Below, piece after piece: positions 59,462-64,000 of a stretch of 64,000 bases of DNA. Made by a program: the position numbers and the translations under genes. Location of the stretch: assembly GCA_028335825.1 (NCBI GenBank), contig JAIOKI010000003.1, positions 744,001-808,000 of the forward strand, given 5' to 3'. The notes below the pieces were generated by a model. The model searched no databases. It saw only the letters and a program-made list of their open reading frames with translations, and was not told where the DNA came from. Positions within the stretch are counted from its first letter, which is position 1, and each line of letters starts with the position of its first letter. Source of the stretch: Nosema muscidifuracis (taxonomy: Eukaryota; Microsporidia; Nosematidae).

Positions 59462-59728
59462 TCAAGACATATTCTTTCTTTTATGTTTTTCTTTGGATCT
59501 CCTATTTTGAAACCATATTTTTAAGTTACTAATAGGTATCCTTGTTCGTATGTTGATCCCTATCTTATCCATTTTATTAGGATAGGGATTATTTCGAAAA
59601 AACTCTTCCAAATATTCCTCCTCCATTTTACTATATTTATATCTAAATTTTGGTTTTTTATTAGAGGAGGAATATGACTCTAAAATTTCATTTTCTTGGT
59701 CAATGAAATTAAGAGTTTTCTTGCTCAT
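59462..59728 (-). CDS. Homeodomain protein
   Basis: An 88-aa protein that is little more than a homeodomain (about residues 25-84). Recognition helix 3 contains LKIWFQNRRSKEK (69-81), with W72, F73, N75 and R77 at the positions equal to homeodomain W48, F49, N51 and R53. L40 and F44 match hydrophobic core positions 16 and 20. It is a DNA-binding nuclear transcription factor. Microsporidia such as Encephalitozoon keep a dozen or so small homeobox genes, and this fits that set by size. The target genes and the specific orthologue are unknown. The N-terminal 24 residues are polar. The ATG at 59728 is the first in frame. No clear CCC box was seen, unlike most genes here. A basic tail KHKRK ends the domain. 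Confidence 0.92.
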   Translation of the reverse strand: MSKKTLNFIDQENEILESYSSSNKKPKFRYKYSKMEEEYLEEFFRNNPYPNKMDKIGINIRTRIPISNLKIWFQNRRSKEKHKRKNMS

Positions 59729-59950
59729 AGAAATAAAGAAAGTTTTTCTTTTTATACTTAGAAAGGAGATGATTATGCAATGAAATGCATAATTATAGTC
59801 TTAAAGTAGAATTCTTTTTAAGGGAATATTTTATGAATTATCATTGGATCAGTTCATACATAATTAGACTTAAATTAGTCTAAAAATATTCTATTGGATA
59901 TACTGATCTACTATTGATAAATTAAATAATTTTATATAACAAATTAATAT
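59729..59950. other. Upstream of homeodomain gene
   Basis: Short AT-rich region. No recognisable motif except GAAAGGAG at 59761-59768. Confidence 0.4.
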
Positions 59951-61340
59951 GATAGTAGGGTATGTTTCAATAAAATTATTATTTGTGGAGTTAGAAAAGA
60001 ATATTTCATAGTAAAACATATATACTGACATTAAATAATATACTTGAAATGATAACAACAAAATGATAAATAAAGAGAAAATTGATGATGTAATTAATTC
60101 AAGATTTAACAAATAATCAATATATAGTAAAGAAGAATAATTATAAAATAAGTATTATGAATCAAGAAGAAATATCGATATAAAAGTAAAGGTAGTATAA
60201 TAAAATATTAAATGTAGAATATTTGATATATCTACAAAACTAAAAAATAAAGTAGTATTTGATACTAGCATGATGTATATGTTCATATTCTCTTCAATTT
60301 ATAAAAGAGTGAAAATACCTTGAAAAGAAATTTAAGATAAAAATTATAAAAAGAAAGAATATTTTCTAAAGTTTTATATTATACCTTAGAAAACCATAAA
60401 TAAGAACATAAAATATTTATCTAGTCTAATGATAGAAATGTAGAGAAGAATAACAATATTTTTTAAAAAATATAAAGATGATACGGAAGAAGTATTAAAG
60501 TTTCTGTTATCGAAATATTATAATATAGAATCAAAATAAACATGGATAAAAATATAAGAGTTTTATTAATTCTAATATAAGGGTGATATTAATATTAAAC
60601 TTGATAGATCATAACAAAATAGTAGATATAGATAGATATAGAACATTTAATTCTTAAATTAAAAGTAATAAATAATTTACTAATATAGACTTGAAAGATG
60701 ATTTTTTAATATTATGATTTTATAAAAAGATCTTTAAAAAACATCATTTAGATATAAACATTTACTATATGAATGAAAAGGATTAACCATTTTTCAGAAT
60801 TATATGGATAATATTTTAAGGGGATAAAAATTTGTAAATCTTGTATTGTCTATATAGATGATATTATTATATATAGATAATCATGAAGAACATGACATGA
60901 ATTCAAAAAATTAATTAAAATTGTAGAAAAGAATAATCTAACACTAAACTAAAAAAAGAATATTGAGATCAGGATATGTTCTATAATCAAGAAAGATAAG
61001 TCATTAATACAAGAAATTCAAAGTTACAACGAATAAGAAAACTACATAAATGATTAATTATTCAATGAAATTTATTACTAGATGTGTAGTCATTTCAAAG
61101 CAGTTATATCATATAATAAAATGAAAGGTCGATTATAATTAGAACATCAAATATGAAGAAATATTTAAAGATATTTACGTAAACAAATAGAATTAAACCA
61201 GACATATTATAACGATCTGTTTATATTAGAAGCATTTTATATCAATTCTGAAATGAAGAAAAAACAACACTAGCATAAGTGAGAATGAATGTCTTGTCTA
61301 AGTTAGGATATGAAATACTTTATGAAGTATTATATATCAA
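59950..61340 (+). mobile_element. Broken Ty3/Gypsy-like LTR retrotransposon relic
   Basis: Purine-rich plus strand. A YIDD-type reverse transcriptase motif followed by the usual EH spacing is legible near 60855-60895, preceded by an FQxxM-type phrase near 60790-60815. It is a fossil with many breaks and no terminal repeats recognised. The left limit is approximate. Confidence 0.6.
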
Positions 61341-61758
61341 AGAATTAAAAAATACAGGATCATAAAAGAAGAAGTTCTTAATTAAGGAGAAACATTTCTA
61401 TAATTTACTAGACCTCTTCAGCTATATTATCTAAAAAAAATGTATTTGAAAATTTATCATAATCTTTATATCATGAACTTAGTAATTTCATAGTTTTAAG
61501 AACAATTGACTTAACTTCATTATTATAAAATAGATATTATCTCAGCATAAATTGATCATCTATAAATGTTTCTTCAAATTTAGAATTCATTATAAATATA
61601 TTATAAATGTTATCAAACATAAGTTGAATTATTTCTTTATTGATCAGTCATCAGTTGTTTTTCTTCATAATATAAATTAAGATGTTTGATATTAGAGCTT
61701 TGTATTATGTATATAAAATATCAATAAACATAGGGGTAATTTTATTTTTTATTTGTTT
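61341..61758. other. AT-rich spacer
   Basis: Between the Gypsy-like relic and the MULE relic. A CCCC box on the minus strand at 61733-61736 (AAAATAAAATTACCCCTATG) has no open frame behind it. Confidence 0.4.
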
Positions 61759-63035
61759 GTTATTTCACAAAACCCTCAAAATATCTAAAAAATAATACCA
61801 TAAAAAATATTTAACATTTAATATAATTGCTCCTTTCAAACCACACAAAAGTTCTTTTTGACTTAATTAAACATGTATTAAAAGATCCATTGTAATCTCA
61901 TAATCTCTCTTTCATAATCAACATATTATTTCTTTCTTTTTTGACTTTAATTCTGTAATCATTCTATTGATTTTTACTTTATTCAATATTTGAATATCTC
62001 TGAGTATATAGAACCACCAAGAAAGTGAAATTAATTAGATTATTCAATTTTAAGAAATCATTCGTCAGCATTATTATTTCCATTTGAAAAGTATTATATT
62101 TATCTATCAAACAATGATATACAATTTCCTTTTTTACATAATTTAATAAGTTTTCATCATAAAAAAGTATATAAAATCCTTATGTAATTCCAAGATTCAT
62201 CAATTATAACTAGAGATGAAGAAGGGATCATCAATACCAAGTATGAAAAAATGTCTGTGCTGACTATATTATGAAACAAATTCTAAACTCTGAACACATC
62301 TTCATATAGTCTATCTAAAATGAAAAGAAGAGACCTGTAATTTGAGAAATTGAGAAAATCTACTAGGTGATTAACCAAAAAGAATTAATTATATTGAAGA
62401 CATTAACATAAATTTATTCATTTTTATTCGAAAAACAATAATATATCATAGGAAAACTTTATTTATTGAAATCTCTATGTATGACATATGCTTCATATAA
62501 CTAATTAAAAGTCTCATCAATAAAAATCATCTTTAATATTCTATATCACAATCAAAAATATTCTTTTTTCAATCTAATCCTTCATTTAAGAATAGACTTC
62601 AGCCATCTGTTGAAATTAATTAAGTAATATAAAAATTAGTTGGATCTTAATGCTAGTAAATAGCATACTATTAGACTTTACCCAAAAATAGAGACATTTA
62701 CACTATCAATGATACATCTTGTCATTATGACAGAACCAAACTCATAATGTCACAAAGGGTTCTAAAAACACTACTATAGATATCATTTGCTGAAATAAAT
62801 AATGAATCAGCAAGTATTGCTCTATATTTGAAATTTAAGAAATCATTGAAATCTGTAGTTTGCATATACCCGCCACTTTATTTTATAAATTGTATTGAAG
62901 TATTTTCAAGAGATCATTATATTGGTACCTATAAAAATAATCATCTATACAAAAACTTGTTTCTTTCTATCAGTTTATCATATAGAATTACATAATATAG
63001 GACTAAATTTGTCAAGTATTTTGCGAAATCATCGG
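61759..63035 (-). mobile_element. Mutator-like (MULE) relic with terminal inverted repeats
   Basis: A stop-broken minus-strand transposase sharing DNA-level similarity with copies A and B over about 62290-62860 (for example AATGAATCAGCAAGTATTGCTC) and its C-terminal part with the 48.8-kb relic (LLCGLKG-type phrase near 61840). Ends: left GTTATTTCACAAAACCCTC at 61759-61777, right ATTTTGCGAAATCATC at 63017-63032, forming an imperfect inverted repeat that matches the ends at 48805 and 49873. About 1.27 kb, so the two TIR-bounded relics define the element's limits. Confidence 0.58.
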
Positions 63036-64000
63036 TTTTCATATGAAGAATATTTTAATTCATAATAGTTCATTTTTTATAAGGTATGTAAATTTTATAT
63101 CATTATTGGTGCATTACAACAAATGTTATAAAAATTAGTTTAAAATTTAATAAATATATTAATTATTATAATTGAACTTGAATAATAAATTTTAATCTCT
63201 TCTAGACATTAATTATTTGTTTGTTACAAATGAATTAACAATCTTAATTATTTTTCAGAAGATAAATTGTATTCATTTAGATATAGAATCATGTTATCAA
63301 CCCTATCAGATTTAAAGCTTCCTTTATTTTAAATTTTTTCTTATTAGTACTAAAATCCTTATAACTTGCTCTTCGGATGCTTATAAGTGTTGATCTCTTT
63401 TAAATCATCTTGAGGACTTTTGTCTGTATAATTTTCAGTTTAATCATCTATCTTTAGTTTTTTTCTATATCATCGTTCAAAGTTTGTTATTAATATATAT
63501 CAAGTGAACACATACAATATAATTCTTAACTTATTTTTATAAATTGATGTAGTGTGGTTAACTAGTATATTGTATTTATGTTTCGACATTTTTAAATAAT
63601 CGAAACTGGAATTAAAATATGAAATAAGCATGTAAGTATAATTGAATTCTTAAAATTTAATCTCAAAATATATAATATTTTAAGTACTTTAATAGATTAG
63701 AATATTAAATTTAATTAAAAAGTGAAGGTTTAATTTAAGTATGGAATTTATTAAGTTAATATTTTTAATTTACAAAAACAAGTAAATTTAAATGTATTTT
63801 TGTCTAACAACATATATTTAATCATATTAAGAAAAAACGAGATAGATATAATTAAAATTTAATTTAGACTACTTAAATAAAATTTATAGAAATTGAATTT
63901 AATATTCGTTTAGAGACAATACACATAATTGTATGATAAACTAAAATTTATTTTATTTTGATTTAAATAATATTTCTTAACCCCTTTAGGTATCATTTAT
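63036..64000. other. AT-rich end region with small decayed frame
   Basis: A minus-strand remnant at about 63261-63450 has two short open pieces in one frame, reading NYTDKSPQDDLKEINTYKH and later FKSDRVDNMILYLNEYN, separated by a stop-rich stretch. Family unknown. Nothing else until the C-rich box at the edge. Confidence 0.35.
63981..63984 (+). promoter_or_regulatory. CCCC box at window edge
   Basis: TTAACCCCTTTAGGTATCAT closely resembles the box ahead of the small Cys-rich gene at 20895 (ACCCCTTTAAAGGTATT). A gene start may lie just beyond position 64000. Confidence 0.35.

Noticed and set aside
59891-60112. 73-codon hydrophobic minus-strand frame
   Set aside because: No promoter box, and hydrophobic composition is expected from AT-rich DNA.
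1-64000. CRISPR arrays, rRNA genes, tRNA genes, bacterial-style operons or terminators
   Set aside because: None found on reading both strands, and the gene style is that of a microsporidian nuclear genome.

Overview
The window looks like nuclear DNA of a microsporidian with a large, sparse, very AT-rich genome. The main evidence is a microsporidian-type ATP/ADP (nucleotide) transporter at 1910-3601, a tiny homeodomain gene, compact intron-less genes whose starts sit just behind CCC/GGG motifs, and lineage-specific secreted or membrane families with no recognisable domain. Edhazardia or a similarly expanded genome is my best guess. Genus is inference, because no rRNA or other species marker is present. 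Only about a tenth of the window is coding. The rest is AT-rich DNA with decayed mobile elements.

Layout. 0-11 kb holds three conserved-looking single genes: the nucleotide transporter, a two-finger C2H2 protein of the SFP1/JAZF1 type, and an acidic tail-anchored protein. Between the last two lies a relatively GC-rich, hairpin-rich block (8986-9263) that I read as a candidate structured RNA. 12.5-15.1 kb is a broken Ty3/Gypsy-like relic. 15.8-21 kb carries two divergent members of a Cys-rich, C-terminally anchored family and a small secreted 13-Cys protein. 21-25.5 kb has two related Mutator-like (MULE) relics flanking a 5'-truncated LINE whose 3' coding end (zinc knuckle plus restriction-like endonuclease) is fully open. 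26-27.7 kb is a broken copy of a ~540-aa secreted family gene. 28-35 kb is gene-poor. 35-41.3 kb holds a Cys-rich family pseudogene and two secreted-family genes (448 and 541 aa). 43.7-51 kb has Gypsy and MULE relics around a small membrane protein gene. 51.5-52.6 kb is a third Cys-rich family gene with a damaged N-terminus. 54.8-58.2 kb is a segmental duplicate of 24.4-27.8 kb and carries the intact 544-aa secreted gene. 59.5 kb is the homeodomain gene. 60-63 kb holds another Gypsy relic and a MULE relic with recognisable terminal inverted repeats.

How it fits together. The transporter would import host nucleotides. The two expanded families are predicted to be secreted or surface proteins that meet the host. 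The secreted family genes share an upstream block (ATAAATTTGAA, then a T run, then a C-rich box next to the ATG), and copies of that box also stand in front of relics. One secreted gene has been duplicated together with an adjoining MULE relic, which suggests how such families spread in this genome. Identities rest on reading motifs by eye, and no database search was possible.
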